Assembly (NCBI RefSeq): GCF_000014045.1
Contig: NC_008209.1
Location: 829,001-893,000 of the forward strand
Origin: Roseobacter denitrificans OCh 114
GTDB lineage: Bacteria > Pseudomonadota > Alphaproteobacteria > Rhodobacterales > Rhodobacteraceae
DNA: 64,000 nt
Direction: 5' to 3'
The translations under genes and the position numbers were made by a program. Of this stretch, positions 45,616 through 53,816 are shown piece after piece; position 1 is the first letter of the stretch; every line of letters begins with the position of its first letter. The notes under the pieces are model-generated. The model had not been told where the DNA came from, made no database searches, and worked only from the letters and a program-made list of their open reading frames with translations.

Positions 45616-46053
45616 ATGAAGAAACTACTTTGTGCTGCAGCCGTGGCAATGATGAGCAGCCCGGTGGTCGCAGCACCGCTCTGTGATGATCTTGGGTTTG
45701 CGGGGCTGCTTGCAGCCTGTAACCGGGGCGAAACGATCGAGCTGACGCTGGCCTCCGGTCAGCCGCTCGGTGAGGATGTCACGCTGGAGTCAGGCGCTTA
45801 CTACAAGCTGCAGATCACGGCGGATGGCTCTGCCGAACTGGCCATCGAGGGGGCGTCGTTCTTTCGCGCCATCTGGATGAACGAGATCGTCATCAACAGC
45901 ATCGAAATCCGGCCCATGGCCATCGACAGCATCGAGTTTGACAAGGCGGGGGTTGTGGAACTGTCCTTTATCGCCATCAAACCGGGTCGTCATGTCGTGC
46001 GTATCCCCGGCTCGACCGGTGATGCGCAATCCGTCACATTTTCGATTCAATAA
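45616..46053 (+). CDS. Small exported beta-rich protein of unknown function
   Basis: A 145-residue protein with a signal peptide (MKKLLCAAAVAMMSSPVVA). The mature ~125 residues look like a beta-sandwich (YYKLQITADGSAELAIEG, VELSFIAIKPGRHVVRIPG), reminiscent of small cupredoxin-like domains but without a Cys-His-Met copper set. Two Cys (LCDDLG, AACNRG) could form a disulfide. GAGGGAGAG lies before the ATG. It is embedded between a beta-propeller and a PepSY-like gene in a metal/quinoprotein context, which suggests a periplasmic binding role. No family was recognised. Confidence 0.7.
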   Translation: MKKLLCAAAVAMMSSPVVAAPLCDDLGFAGLLAACNRGETIELTLASGQPLGEDVTLESGAYYKLQITADGSAELAIEGASFFRAIWMNEIVINSIEIRPMAIDSIEFDKAGVVELSFIAIKPGRHVVRIPGSTGDAQSVTFSIQ

Positions 46054-46070
46054 CCCTGAGGAGACCTGAC

Positions 46071-46322
46071 ATGAAAAAGCTTTTTGCAGTGACCGCCGCA
46101 GTCCTGATAAGCGCACCGGCATTCGCCAGTGAGGGGCCGGATGCCGCGACCGTCGAGAAAATCGAAGCGATGCTGGCGGCCATGGAATGCCAGATGGACC
46201 CGGCTGACATCGAAGTCGAAGACGATGGCTATGAGCTTGACGATGTGATCTGCAAGGGGGGTGATCAGTTCGACATTACGTTGGACAAGGACCTCAACGA
46301 AACCGGTCGCCGTGCGGAATAG
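46071..46322 (+). CDS. Small acidic PepSY-like exported protein
   Basis: An 83-residue protein: signal peptide 1-19 (MKKLFAVTAAVLISAPAFA), then one PepSY-like unit with IEVEDDGYELDD (about residues 47-58) and FDITLDKDLNETG. The 64-residue mature part has about 20 Asp/Glu and only five Lys/Arg, with Cys at 40 and 61. PepSY proteins are small periplasmic domains; one, lanpepsy of Methylobacillus flagellatus, has been reported to bind lanthanides. Here it sits between the XoxF accessory genes and an ABC transporter, overlapping the transporter's first gene, so metal binding is an attractive but untested idea. Confidence 0.75.
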   Translation: MKKLFAVTAAVLISAPAFASEGPDAATVEKIEAMLAAMECQMDPADIEVEDDGYELDDVICKGGDQFDITLDKDLNETGRRAE

Positions 46323-47289
46323 GTTTCGCCTGATCGGGGCGCTTGTCTGCGCCCTTTTCGGTTTTGCAGGGCAGGTTCTCGCCGAGGACCTGCCCACTAT
46401 ACGTGCGGCGGTACTGAAAATCGGGACGGTCAATTGGGAGTTGGCGACTATCACCGACAACCAGCTCGACCGTGAGAACGGCTTTGTGCTGGAGGTTCAG
46501 CCCTTTGCGGATAACGGGGCCACGCGTATCGCGGTTGAAGGCGGCGAAGCGGATATGGCTGTCGCCGATTGGATATGGGTGGCGCGGCAGCGGGCAGCGG
46601 GCAAGGACTATGTCTTTATCCCCTATTCCAAGGCCGTGGGCGGCCTGATTGTGACTGACACCAGCACCGCCGAAACATTGCAGGACCTGCAGGGCGGCAA
46701 GATCGGCATTGCCGGGGGGCCGTTGGATAAATCATGGCTGATCCTGCAGGCCTATGCGCAACAGCAATATGGCTTTGATCTGAAGGCCGGCACAGAACAG
46801 GTTTTTGGCGCGCCGCCCCTGATTTTTAAATCCGCGCTTAATGATGACTACGCCGGGGCGATCAATTTCTGGCACTTTCTGGCCAAGGGCAAATCGGCGG
46901 GCATGAGGGAACTGATCTCCGTTCAGGAGGCGGGAGCGGCATTGGGGTTGGATACCGACACGCCCCTGTTGGGATATTACGTCAAGGAAAGTTTCCTCGC
47001 AGAGAACCCCGATATTGCGCAGTCCTTCTTTGAAGCGACGCGCGCGGCAAAGGATATGCTGGCCACGTCTGATGCCGCATGGGAGGCTGTGCGTCCCCGG
47101 ATGAACGCCAGCACGGATGCGGAATTCGAACAACTCAAGGCCGATTGGATCGCGGGCATTCCGGAACGCGGTCCGGTCGACGGGCAGGCTGCCGAAAAGA
47201 TGCTGGCGCTGATGAAAGAGCTTGGCGGTCCGGAGCTTGTCGGCCCGATGACCGCGATGCCACCCGGCCTGTTTGCAGACGTTAAATAG
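46312..47289 (+). CDS. SsuA/ThiY-type ABC transporter substrate-binding protein
   Basis: A 325-residue periplasmic receptor: signal peptide (FRLIGALVCALFGFAGQVLA) and NMT1/SsuA-like fold with KIGTVNWELATI, GGEADMAVADWIWVARQRAAGKD, LQGGKIGIAGGPLDKSWLIL. GTG start at 46312, inside the last codons of the PepSY-like gene, so it is translationally coupled. The family binds nitrate, sulfonates, taurine or thiamin precursors; given the quinoprotein neighbours a metal chelate or PQQ-related ligand is possible, but this is inference. Confidence 0.83.
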   Translation: MRNRFRLIGALVCALFGFAGQVLAEDLPTIRAAVLKIGTVNWELATITDNQLDRENGFVLEVQPFADNGATRIAVEGGEADMAVADWIWVARQRAAGKDYVFIPYSKAVGGLIVTDTSTAETLQDLQGGKIGIAGGPLDKSWLILQAYAQQQYGFDLKAGTEQVFGAPPLIFKSALNDDYAGAINFWHFLAKGKSAGMRELISVQEAGAALGLDTDTPLLGYYVKESFLAENPDIAQSFFEATRAAKDMLATSDAAWEAVRPRMNASTDAEFEQLKADWIAGIPERGPVDGQAAEKMLALMKELGGPELVGPMTAMPPGLFADVK

Positions 47290-47296
47290 CGCGGTG

Positions 47297-48046
47297 ATGC
47301 ACAGCGCGCGGCTCACTCCTTTTCTGTCACTGGCCGGGTTACTGGGCATGTGGGTGGTCGCTGCGATGCTGACACAGGATGCGCAAATCCTGCCAACGCC
47401 GTGGCAACTTCTGCCACCTCTGCGTCAGGAATTGGCCTCGGGCGAGTTGTGGACGCATCTGAGCGCGACGATCGTGCGGGTCATCTGGGCCTTTGCGCTG
47501 GCGATGTCGCTGGGCACCATTCTGGGTCTGATCATGGGGCGGTCGGCTGCGGTCAACCGCTGGCTTGATCCGTGGCTTGTCGTCTTCCTGAATCTGCCCG
47601 CGCTTGTTCTGATTGTGCTGTGTTATCTTTGGATCGGCCTGACAGAGGCGGCGGCCATCACTGCCGTCACATTGAACAAGGTGCCCAATGTGGCCGTTGT
47701 CATCCGCGAAGGTGCGCGCGCGCTCGACCCGGATCTTGACGCGCTCGGCAAAGTCTATCGGATGTCGTGGTGGACCCGCATGCGCCACATCGTCTTTCCG
47801 CAGCTTGCCCCCTTTGTCGCTGCTGCCTCGCGCTCGGGTCTTGCGGTGATCTGGAAGATCGTTCTGGTGGTCGAGTTTCTGGGCCGCTCGTCGGGGATCG
47901 GGTTTCAGATCCACCTCTATTTCCAGCTCTTCGATGTTGCGATGGTGCTGGTTTACGCGTTCTCCTTCATCACTGTGATGCTGCTGGTGGAGTGGATTTT
48001 CCTGCAACCGTTCGAGCGTCATGTGGCGCGCTGGCGCAGCGCATGA
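47297..48046 (+). CDS. SsuC-type ABC transporter permease
   Basis: A 249-residue inner-membrane protein with about six spans and the BPD_transp_1 coupling loop EGARALDPDLDALGKVYRMSWWTRMRHIVFPQ split near residues 144-175. Start ATG at 47297 (GTG at 47294 also possible), 7 bp after the binding-protein stop. Its stop overlaps the ATPase start (ATGA at 48043). It belongs to the SsuABC/TauABC class of importers. Confidence 0.85.
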   Translation: MHSARLTPFLSLAGLLGMWVVAAMLTQDAQILPTPWQLLPPLRQELASGELWTHLSATIVRVIWAFALAMSLGTILGLIMGRSAAVNRWLDPWLVVFLNLPALVLIVLCYLWIGLTEAAAITAVTLNKVPNVAVVIREGARALDPDLDALGKVYRMSWWTRMRHIVFPQLAPFVAAASRSGLAVIWKIVLVVEFLGRSSGIGFQIHLYFQLFDVAMVLVYAFSFITVMLLVEWIFLQPFERHVARWRSA

Positions 48047-48642
48047 TCAGCGTCAGTATCAGATCCAAGGTCTATGGGGACAAACCCGTTCTGGGTCAGA
48101 TAGACTTTGATGTTGCCCGTGGTGAAACACTGGCGCTGGTCGGGCCCTCCGGGATCGGCAAATCGACCTTGCTGCGCATTTTGGCGGGGATTGATCAGAA
48201 ATTCGACGGGACGATCAAAAGCTCTGTGTCGCAGGCCATTGTATTTCAGGAACCGACCTTGCTGCTGTGGCGTTCGGTTCTGGATAACCTTTTGATCCCG
48301 CATCCGGACCTCAGCGTTGAGGACGCCCGCGCCAGTCTCGAACGGGTCGGCCTTGCGGGCAAAGACACGCTGTTCCCCGGGCAACTGTCGCTGGGCCAAC
48401 AGCGCCGATTGTCGCTGGCCCGTGCCTTTGCCGGTGCGCCGGATGTGCTGATCATGGATGAACCCTTCGTCTCGCTTGATCAGAAAACCGCCGAGAGCAT
48501 GTTGCGCCTGACCGAATCGCTGATTGCGACGCATAAACCGGCGACGGTTTTTGTCACCCACGACGCCCGCGAGGCAGAGCGTCTGGCGGATCGGGTTCTG
48601 ACGCTTGAGGCGTCACCGAGCGGGGCGCAGCTTTTGCAATAA
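48043..48642 (+). CDS. SsuB-type ABC transporter ATPase, short
   Basis: A 199-residue ABC ATPase, clearly shorter than the usual 240-260: Walker A GPSGIGKST (about residue 36), Q loop VFQEPTLLLWRSV, signature LSLGQQRRLSLARAF, Walker B VLIMDEPFVSLD, switch His VTHDAREAERLADRVL. All catalytic elements remain; the reduction is in the helical and C-terminal parts. It completes the transporter with the two upstream genes. ATG overlaps the permease stop. Confidence 0.87.
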   Translation: MISVSIRSKVYGDKPVLGQIDFDVARGETLALVGPSGIGKSTLLRILAGIDQKFDGTIKSSVSQAIVFQEPTLLLWRSVLDNLLIPHPDLSVEDARASLERVGLAGKDTLFPGQLSLGQQRRLSLARAFAGAPDVLIMDEPFVSLDQKTAESMLRLTESLIATHKPATVFVTHDAREAERLADRVLTLEASPSGAQLLQ

Positions 48643-48732
48643 CGTCCCGTGCCAAAGCGTTTCGAGTTGATGTTGGATCACGTGTTCGCTGCCTCTTCCT
48701 GCGGTCGAACGCGAAAAGTGATATGCCATGCT

Positions 48733-49827
48733 TCAGGTTGAACTCGAAAAGCCATGTGAAAGCGAAACAAGGTGGTTGTCAAAGGCCAGTCCGTGGGCGC
48801 GCTTGAGCCGCATGTCTTGCCACGCAAGGTCGAACACATTCCCGAACCCATCGGTGGCAAGGCTGCCCCCTTGTGCAAAACTGGTCAGCCCACAGACATC
48901 TGTTGCGCGGTGCGTGCCGGTTTGCGTCCCCGTTTCATCAAAGATCAGAACGCGCCCACCGCGTGGGGCGGATGCTGCAAAACCTGTGTGGCCAAGCGTG
49001 CAAACGCTCCCGATATAGCCATCAAGACCGTGCGTCGCGCCATCGCTGAACTGCGCAGGCACAAGCTCTCCTGACCCTTTGTAGAAGGCGACAAGAGGGG
49101 GTGCTGCAAATGGATCACCTTGCCATTGAAACCCGCAAACGATTGTTCCATCCATCGTCGCTGCGATGTGGCGCAGGGAATTGTGATGGGTGTCGGCGGG
49201 CACCGGCGCGACGTCGATCAGCTTACCCGTCGGCGACAGTATGGATAGATTTGGCCGCATTGTGTCTAGGTTGAGCTTTGCACGACCTGTTTCCGGATGC
49301 GTGCGAATGCCGCCATTGGCAACGGCCAGATCGCCGGACGCCAATGTCAGGATTTCATGCGGCCCGATCCCGCCGGACGGGAATTCATCAACGCGTTTGT
49401 ACCCATCAGAACGCGCCCAGACGCCGATGCGTCCCTGACCGGAAACGATGTCCTGTTCGGTGGTGTAAAGCAGCCTGCCATCCAGCGAAAACGTCGCATG
49501 CCCATAGAAATGTCGGTTGTTGGGTGTTGCGATGGTCTGGCGTATCGCGCCCGTTGCACAATCGACAACCTTCGCGAAGGTGCCGGGCCTGCGGGCGATT
49601 GCGACGGCTTCGGCAAGATGCGGATGTGCGGCGGCGGCATGCCCGCGCGCGGGCAGCGGTTGTCTGAATGCAATTTCGCCCGCAGCGGTCAAGCCGACGA
49701 TCAGGAAAGCGCCATCCCTGTCCATGGCGGCGGTCAGGGCCACGGGATTGCCGACCGCTGCCCATGTCAGTGACGGCGCGACGGAGGCAAGCGCCATGCC
49801 GGCCATGAATTGGCGGCGCGACGTCAC
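48733..49827 (-). CDS. DUF1513 protein, Tat-exported
   Basis: About 364 residues with a twin-Arg signal (SRRQFMAGMALASVAPSLTWA) and a DUF1513 beta-propeller with RRPGTFAKVVDCATG, GHATFSLDGRLLYTTEQD and GPHEILTLASGDLAVANGGI. DUF1513 genes occur with imelysin and di-haem oxidoreductase genes in iron-regulated clusters, as here. GTG at 49827 (GGGGA at 6 nt) is preferred; a TTG at 49833 overlaps the upstream stop. The molecular role is unknown; a periplasmic partner of iron uptake is inferred. Confidence 0.83.
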   Translation of the reverse strand: MTSRRQFMAGMALASVAPSLTWAAVGNPVALTAAMDRDGAFLIVGLTAAGEIAFRQPLPARGHAAAAHPHLAEAVAIARRPGTFAKVVDCATGAIRQTIATPNNRHFYGHATFSLDGRLLYTTEQDIVSGQGRIGVWARSDGYKRVDEFPSGGIGPHEILTLASGDLAVANGGIRTHPETGRAKLNLDTMRPNLSILSPTGKLIDVAPVPADTHHNSLRHIAATMDGTIVCGFQWQGDPFAAPPLVAFYKGSGELVPAQFSDGATHGLDGYIGSVCTLGHTGFAASAPRGGRVLIFDETGTQTGTHRATDVCGLTSFAQGGSLATDGFGNVFDLAWQDMRLKRAHGLAFDNHLVSLSHGFSSST

Positions 49828-49829
49828 GT

Positions 49830-50798
49830 TCAATCCCCGTCCAGCGCGTTGAAGCCAGCCGATATACCAAGGGGCGTCCCGATTTCGTCGATCACGGCGA
49901 CCTGTAGCGTGCGCACCGATTGCTGAAGCGCCTCGATCCGGAACCGTGATGCAGGGTCTGCGACGCCGGCAAGGGCCGGATCATCGAGCCGATCGGCGCG
50001 GCTGTGCGCCTCGGCGAACGCGCTGCGGGTTTGCACAAGGTCCGCAGCACCCACATGCGGGGCGAGGTCCTCCAGCGCGGTCAGCGACAGGATGATGTGG
50101 CGCAGGGCGCGTTCGGACCGGCGCGCTTCCGCGCGCAAGGGGCGGGGGCGGTCGTAACTTCCGAGGGGCCGCCCAAGCCGTTGATCATGCAGAAATTCCA
50201 GCCCGGTTGAAAGGGCTGTATATAGTGCGCGCTGTGTTTCCTGAACGGATTGATAGCGCGTATTTCCCTCGGTACCGGCGGATTGCATCAGCTCTGCGTA
50301 GGCGGGCCATGCCTGATCAAGGGCAGTCGATTTCTGCGCAAGCCCCGTGGCGATTGCCCGCGTCAGACGGCAGGCATAGGCCGGATCATCCTGTGGTTCA
50401 AAAAGCAGGCGTTCAAGAGCCGTGAACCCCTGTGCGGCGACGGAAACTTCGCCAAAACGCGCCGCATCATCAACGATGGGGTCCTGTGCCGCGAACAACC
50501 GGGCCAGCGCTTTGCCTGTGCGGTCTTTCGGGTCGGGCCAGAACGCCATGGCGAGCCATGTGCCCTGATCCTCAACCGGACCGAACTGGATATGGGAAAT
50601 GGACACCCAGGCATCATAGGCTGTCGCAAACGCGGGCCGCACCGCATCCGGGGTGCAATCTGCCAATGCGGTGGCCGACAAATCCTCTGTCGCTTCGACA
50701 AGCCGGGCGTGACCGGGCAGAATATGGTCAGTGATCGCGCTGCTCACATCCGCAACGGCGGGCACGGCAATACAGGCTAAAACGAGGGCGAGCCGCAT
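49830..50798 (-). CDS. Imelysin-family protein (variant motif)
   Basis: A 322-residue exported helical protein (signal MRLALVLACIAVPAVADV). It follows the imelysin two-bundle plan: HILPGHARLVEATEDL at the start, AYDAWVSISHIQFGPVE, and the GxHxxE site replaced by GFTALERLL (Thr in place of His). Imelysins are iron-regulated periplasmic or surface proteins of uncertain activity. It is second in a three-gene minus-strand operon (di-haem oxidoreductase - imelysin - DUF1513), 4 bp after the preceding stop. The lost His may mean changed ligand binding. Confidence 0.83.
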   Translation of the reverse strand: MRLALVLACIAVPAVADVSSAITDHILPGHARLVEATEDLSATALADCTPDAVRPAFATAYDAWVSISHIQFGPVEDQGTWLAMAFWPDPKDRTGKALARLFAAQDPIVDDAARFGEVSVAAQGFTALERLLFEPQDDPAYACRLTRAIATGLAQKSTALDQAWPAYAELMQSAGTEGNTRYQSVQETQRALYTALSTGLEFLHDQRLGRPLGSYDRPRPLRAEARRSERALRHIILSLTALEDLAPHVGAADLVQTRSAFAEAHSRADRLDDPALAGVADPASRFRIEALQQSVRTLQVAVIDEIGTPLGISAGFNALDGD

Positions 50799-50802
50799 AT
50801 TG

Positions 50803-52326
50803 CTAAAGACTCTCGAGGAATTTGATCAGGGCGGCGCGGTCGGCTGACGGCATGTCGATGACCCGCTGTTTGTGCGGTTCCGCTTCGCCGCCATGCCAGA
50901 GCACGGCCTCCAGCAGGGAGCGCGCGCGACCGTCATGCAGGAAATAGGTATGGCCGGAAACGGTTTCGGTCAGGCCAATCCCCCAAAGCGGCGGGGTGCG
51001 CCATTCACGCCCGGTTGCGCGTGCTTCGGGGCGGTTGTCTGCAAGGTCCGGACCCATGTCATGCAGCAACATATCCGTATAGGGCCAGATCAGCTGAAAG
51101 CTCTGTTCGGGCTGGCCTTCGATGCGATGCGTGACGAATTTCGGCGTATGGCAGGCGATGCACCCGGTCTCGTAGAACACTTGTTTGCCGCGCAGAACCT
51201 CGGGGTCATCCACATTCCGGCGTGCGGGTACGCCGAGGTTCGAGGCGTAAAAAGCAACAAGCGCCAAGCCTTCATCGCTGATCTCGGCATTGTCATGTGC
51301 TGGCGTATTGCCATCGGGGGCTGCGCGACACGCCTCTTGCGCATCCGTGCATTCGCCGTGACCGTCCGGAAACAGCGTTGAGGAAATACCGATATCCCCG
51401 AGGAAGGCCGCCGCAGATTGTTCAAGCACTGAGGGTTGACCCGCTTTGAGCCCGAACCGGCCCAGCATCGGCACGCCGTGCGCGCGTGACATGACGATTT
51501 GTGCACGCCCGGAAATACCATCACCATCCGCGTCATCCGGATCGGCAAGGGCCAGAATATCGGCGGCCGGTATCGCATCCAGAAGCCCCAACCCGATCAT
51601 CTGTGGGGCAATGCGGGGAGACACCATGATATCCGGATGCAACGGGCCATAGCCCGGTTCCGTGATCGCATATCTCGGCGCCCGCAGGCGCGCGGTTTCT
51701 CCATCGGACAGGGCAATCTCAGTCTCGGTATAGGTGATGGCGATCTGGCCTTCGCTGGCGTGCCCGGCGACGGAAAAATCCTGTATCTGCTCGCCATAGT
51801 TCGGATCCGGCTGGGTGGCCAGATAATCCGAAATCGCCTTTGGTGGTGTGCCACCGGGGATCGAAACGCGCAGCAACATCGACACGGCGCTGTCGCCGGG
51901 GCCTTTGGGTGGGTGGCCACGCCCGTCCTTCAGGTGGCAGCGCTGGCAGGAGCGCGCGTTGTAGAGCGGCCCCAATCCGTCCGATGCCAATGTCGAGGAG
52001 GGCGAAGACACCCAGAGCTTTTTGAACAGCCCGTTGCCAACCTTGAAATCAAGTTCCTTTTCGAAACTGATGTTACCGGACGGCTGACTGAAGGCATGTG
52101 TCGTATCGCGGGGGCGCACGGTGGCTGCACCCGCTTGATTCGTTTCGAATTGCTCGGGGGCCGTGAAATGGGTTGTGGGTTGCGTGATTACGGCAATTCT
52201 GGCCGTTTCGTCTGCCGTTCGCGGCGTGATCGGCAGGTGTAAATCATGCAGAACTTGATCTGCATCAACCTGATGCGACGCAAAGCAAAGTAAAAGAGTC
52301 AGAGTTAGGCTTGTATAAAGATGCAT
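50803..52326 (-). CDS. Di-haem oxidoreductase (DUF1111 family)
   Basis: A 507-residue exported c-type cytochrome with two haem motifs, CQRCH (about residue 129, ARSCQRCHLKDGRGH) and CIACH (about 393, GCIACHTPKFVTH). It resembles di-haem cytochrome c peroxidases and is usually named thiol oxidoreductase; the acceptor and donor are not proven. Signal peptide LTLTLLLCFASHQVDA. It heads the operon containing the imelysin and DUF1513 genes. Within iron islands these proteins may oxidise or reduce iron at the cell surface. Confidence 0.86.
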   Translation of the reverse strand: MHLYTSLTLTLLLCFASHQVDADQVLHDLHLPITPRTADETARIAVITQPTTHFTAPEQFETNQAGAATVRPRDTTHAFSQPSGNISFEKELDFKVGNGLFKKLWVSSPSSTLASDGLGPLYNARSCQRCHLKDGRGHPPKGPGDSAVSMLLRVSIPGGTPPKAISDYLATQPDPNYGEQIQDFSVAGHASEGQIAITYTETEIALSDGETARLRAPRYAITEPGYGPLHPDIMVSPRIAPQMIGLGLLDAIPAADILALADPDDADGDGISGRAQIVMSRAHGVPMLGRFGLKAGQPSVLEQSAAAFLGDIGISSTLFPDGHGECTDAQEACRAAPDGNTPAHDNAEISDEGLALVAFYASNLGVPARRNVDDPEVLRGKQVFYETGCIACHTPKFVTHRIEGQPEQSFQLIWPYTDMLLHDMGPDLADNRPEARATGREWRTPPLWGIGLTETVSGHTYFLHDGRARSLLEAVLWHGGEAEPHKQRVIDMPSADRAALIKFLESL

Positions 52327-52328
52327 TC

Positions 52329-52345
52329 CCTATCATTATACTCAG
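52329..52345. promoter_or_regulatory. Weak putative iron-box between divergent genes
   Basis: CCTATCATTATACTCAG matches 10 of 17 positions of the better sites at 55942 and 58822 and is followed by GAAT as at 58822. It lies in the 45-bp space between the di-haem oxidoreductase gene and the + strand gene at 52372. Low confidence. Confidence 0.3.
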
Positions 52346-52371
52346 GAATTATGAAATGCGAGTAGATTCTC

Positions 52372-52812
52372 ATGCCGACCCAAGGAGTTTCCCGCGAAGT
52401 GTTGCCTTTAAGTTGTGACAAATGGGCGACTGCCGCCCCTGAACAAAAACTGGAGCCCGAGGCGCTGGGGTTTCTCAATTACCTGCGATTTGTCGCAATG
52501 AACTGTCGGGCAAAGCCGCATACGGATTTGTTCGAGGCCTGCGCGCTGCTACATACGGAGCATGACAAGACGCAGCAGGCTCATGCCGAAGCGTTGATGC
52601 GCTGCCTCAACCAGGCGCTCGGCAAGCCTGCGCGGCTTTATGCCCCCGGCGTCACGGAGATGACATTTGACGAAAGCTGGTTGATACAACTTTGCCTCGC
52701 CAGTGCGCGTGAAGATCGCGCCAGCGTTCATTTCCTGGTTCAATCACGAATCGCGCGGGAGCACCGCAGGTTGATCACCTTTCTGGTTCATTGGATCACG
52801 GAACGGTTTTAA
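52372..52812 (+). CDS. Conserved-looking protein of unknown function (iron island)
   Basis: A 146-residue cytoplasmic helical protein without a signal peptide or known domain. Five Cys are spread over it (LSCDKW, AMNCRA, EACALL, MRCLNQ, QLCLAS). It shows a shared pattern with the protein at 55072-55551 (HAEALMRCL / HAFETLVHT, TFDESWLIQL / GADEAVFVNL, IAREHRRL / ARAEHVAL), suggesting a family of its own. It is divergent from the di-haem oxidoreductase operon. Iron regulation is inferred from context. Confidence 0.65.
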   Translation: MPTQGVSREVLPLSCDKWATAAPEQKLEPEALGFLNYLRFVAMNCRAKPHTDLFEACALLHTEHDKTQQAHAEALMRCLNQALGKPARLYAPGVTEMTFDESWLIQLCLASAREDRASVHFLVQSRIAREHRRLITFLVHWITERF

Positions 52813-52815
52813 CGC

Positions 52816-52834
52816 TTTTAGAATAATTCTAAAA
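52816..52834. promoter_or_regulatory. Irr box (iron control element) upstream of dps
   Basis: TTTTAGAATAATTCTAAAA is a perfect 9+1+9 palindrome and matches the TTTAGAA-N3-TTCTAAA element bound by the haem-responsive regulator Irr in Rhizobiales and Rhodobacterales. It lies 97 bp before the dps ATG. Irr usually represses iron-storage genes when iron is short. Confidence 0.85.
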
Positions 52835-52930
52835 AACCCTTGCCTTTGTGTTAAGCTTGCCTAAGTTAAGGCCCTGCAAGCTACGCGAAATGCCAGCCAG
52901 CACATTGAAAAATCAAAAAAGGAGCAAGGG

Positions 52931-53401
52931 ATGACTCAGACAGCCGTTGCGCTTGCGACCGATGCGCGTTCCGCCATCGCCGAAGCGTTGAACCAATCCG
53001 TGGCGGAGACCGCCGTCGCGACGATGCTCGCGCAGAATTTTCACTGGAACGTGACAGGTATGGCCTTTGGCCCGCTGCACGATCTGTTTCAGAAGATCTA
53101 CGAAGACCATTTCGTTGCGCAGGACGACCTTGCGGAGCGTATCAAGGCGCTCGACGCCCATGCGGAAGGCACTCTGGCGGGTATGATCAAACGCTCGAAG
53201 ATCAAAGAGCATGACGGCAAAGCCTCTGACAAAGAGATGATCAAGGTGATGCAGGAGGCGCAGGAAACGCTTGCCGCCACGCTTGCCGGTGCCGGGGCGA
53301 TTGCGGCGGAACACGGCGACACGCTGACCGAAGACCTGTGCATTGCCCGTGGTCAGGAGCATGAAAAATTCGCGTGGTTCCTGCGCTCGCATCTGGCATA
53401 A
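52931..53401 (+). CDS. dps: Dps-family ferritin-like DNA-protection/iron-storage protein
   Basis: A 156-residue cytoplasmic protein. The ferroxidase half-site is visible as QNFHWNVTG (His near residue 38) and the following LHDLFQKIYEDHF...AERIKALDAHAEGT with acidic and His ligands at the dimer interface. It forms a 12-mer that stores iron using hydrogen peroxide and shields DNA. AAAGGAG lies before the ATG. The Irr box at 52816 puts it under iron control. It converges with the DUF1289 gene. Confidence 0.92.
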   Translation: MTQTAVALATDARSAIAEALNQSVAETAVATMLAQNFHWNVTGMAFGPLHDLFQKIYEDHFVAQDDLAERIKALDAHAEGTLAGMIKRSKIKEHDGKASDKEMIKVMQEAQETLAATLAGAGAIAAEHGDTLTEDLCIARGQEHEKFAWFLRSHLA

Positions 53402-53461
53402 CGACCCGGGCGCAGATTTCATAACGCGTATCGCCCTGACGGGCGATGGCACCCAAAAAGG

Positions 53462-53719
53462 TCAGGCCACGTCCCGTACTGCGGCGATCGGCTTGACCTT
53501 TTTCTTGAGGCACTTGCGCAGGTACTTCGGCTTCCAGTGCCTGTATTTCCCCATAAGTGACTGCTGACCGACAAGCATCTCGACAAATGCCTCGCGGTGT
53601 TTGTCTTTCTTGAGTTGCTTGAACAGCGATTTCTGCGTCTTGGTCATCGAACAGCCGATACAATGACCTTCGCGCTTGAATTTACAGACGTCAATGCAGG
53701 GGCTTGGTGTTTTGCTCAT
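53462..53719 (-). CDS. DUF1289 small Cys-rich protein
   Basis: An 85-residue protein with the DUF1289 signature SPCIDVCKFKREGHCIGCSMT at the N-terminus: four Cys (C8, C12, C19, C22) suited to bind a zinc ion or an Fe-S cluster. The remainder is very basic (KKKVKP near the end) and could contact nucleic acid. GAGGTATATC precedes the ATG. It follows the imelysin gene by 97 bp on the same strand and may share its transcript. Function is unknown. Confidence 0.8.
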   Translation of the reverse strand: MSKTPSPCIDVCKFKREGHCIGCSMTKTQKSLFKQLKKDKHREAFVEMLVGQQSLMGKYRHWKPKYLRKCLKKKVKPIAAVRDVA

Positions 53720-53816
53720 GATATACCTCGCGAAGTTGACCGGGCATCGTCGGCCCGGTCGTGGCTGGGGTCAAGGGGTGGTTTACTGAAAAACAGCGTT
53801 CGGATTATCGAGGCTG

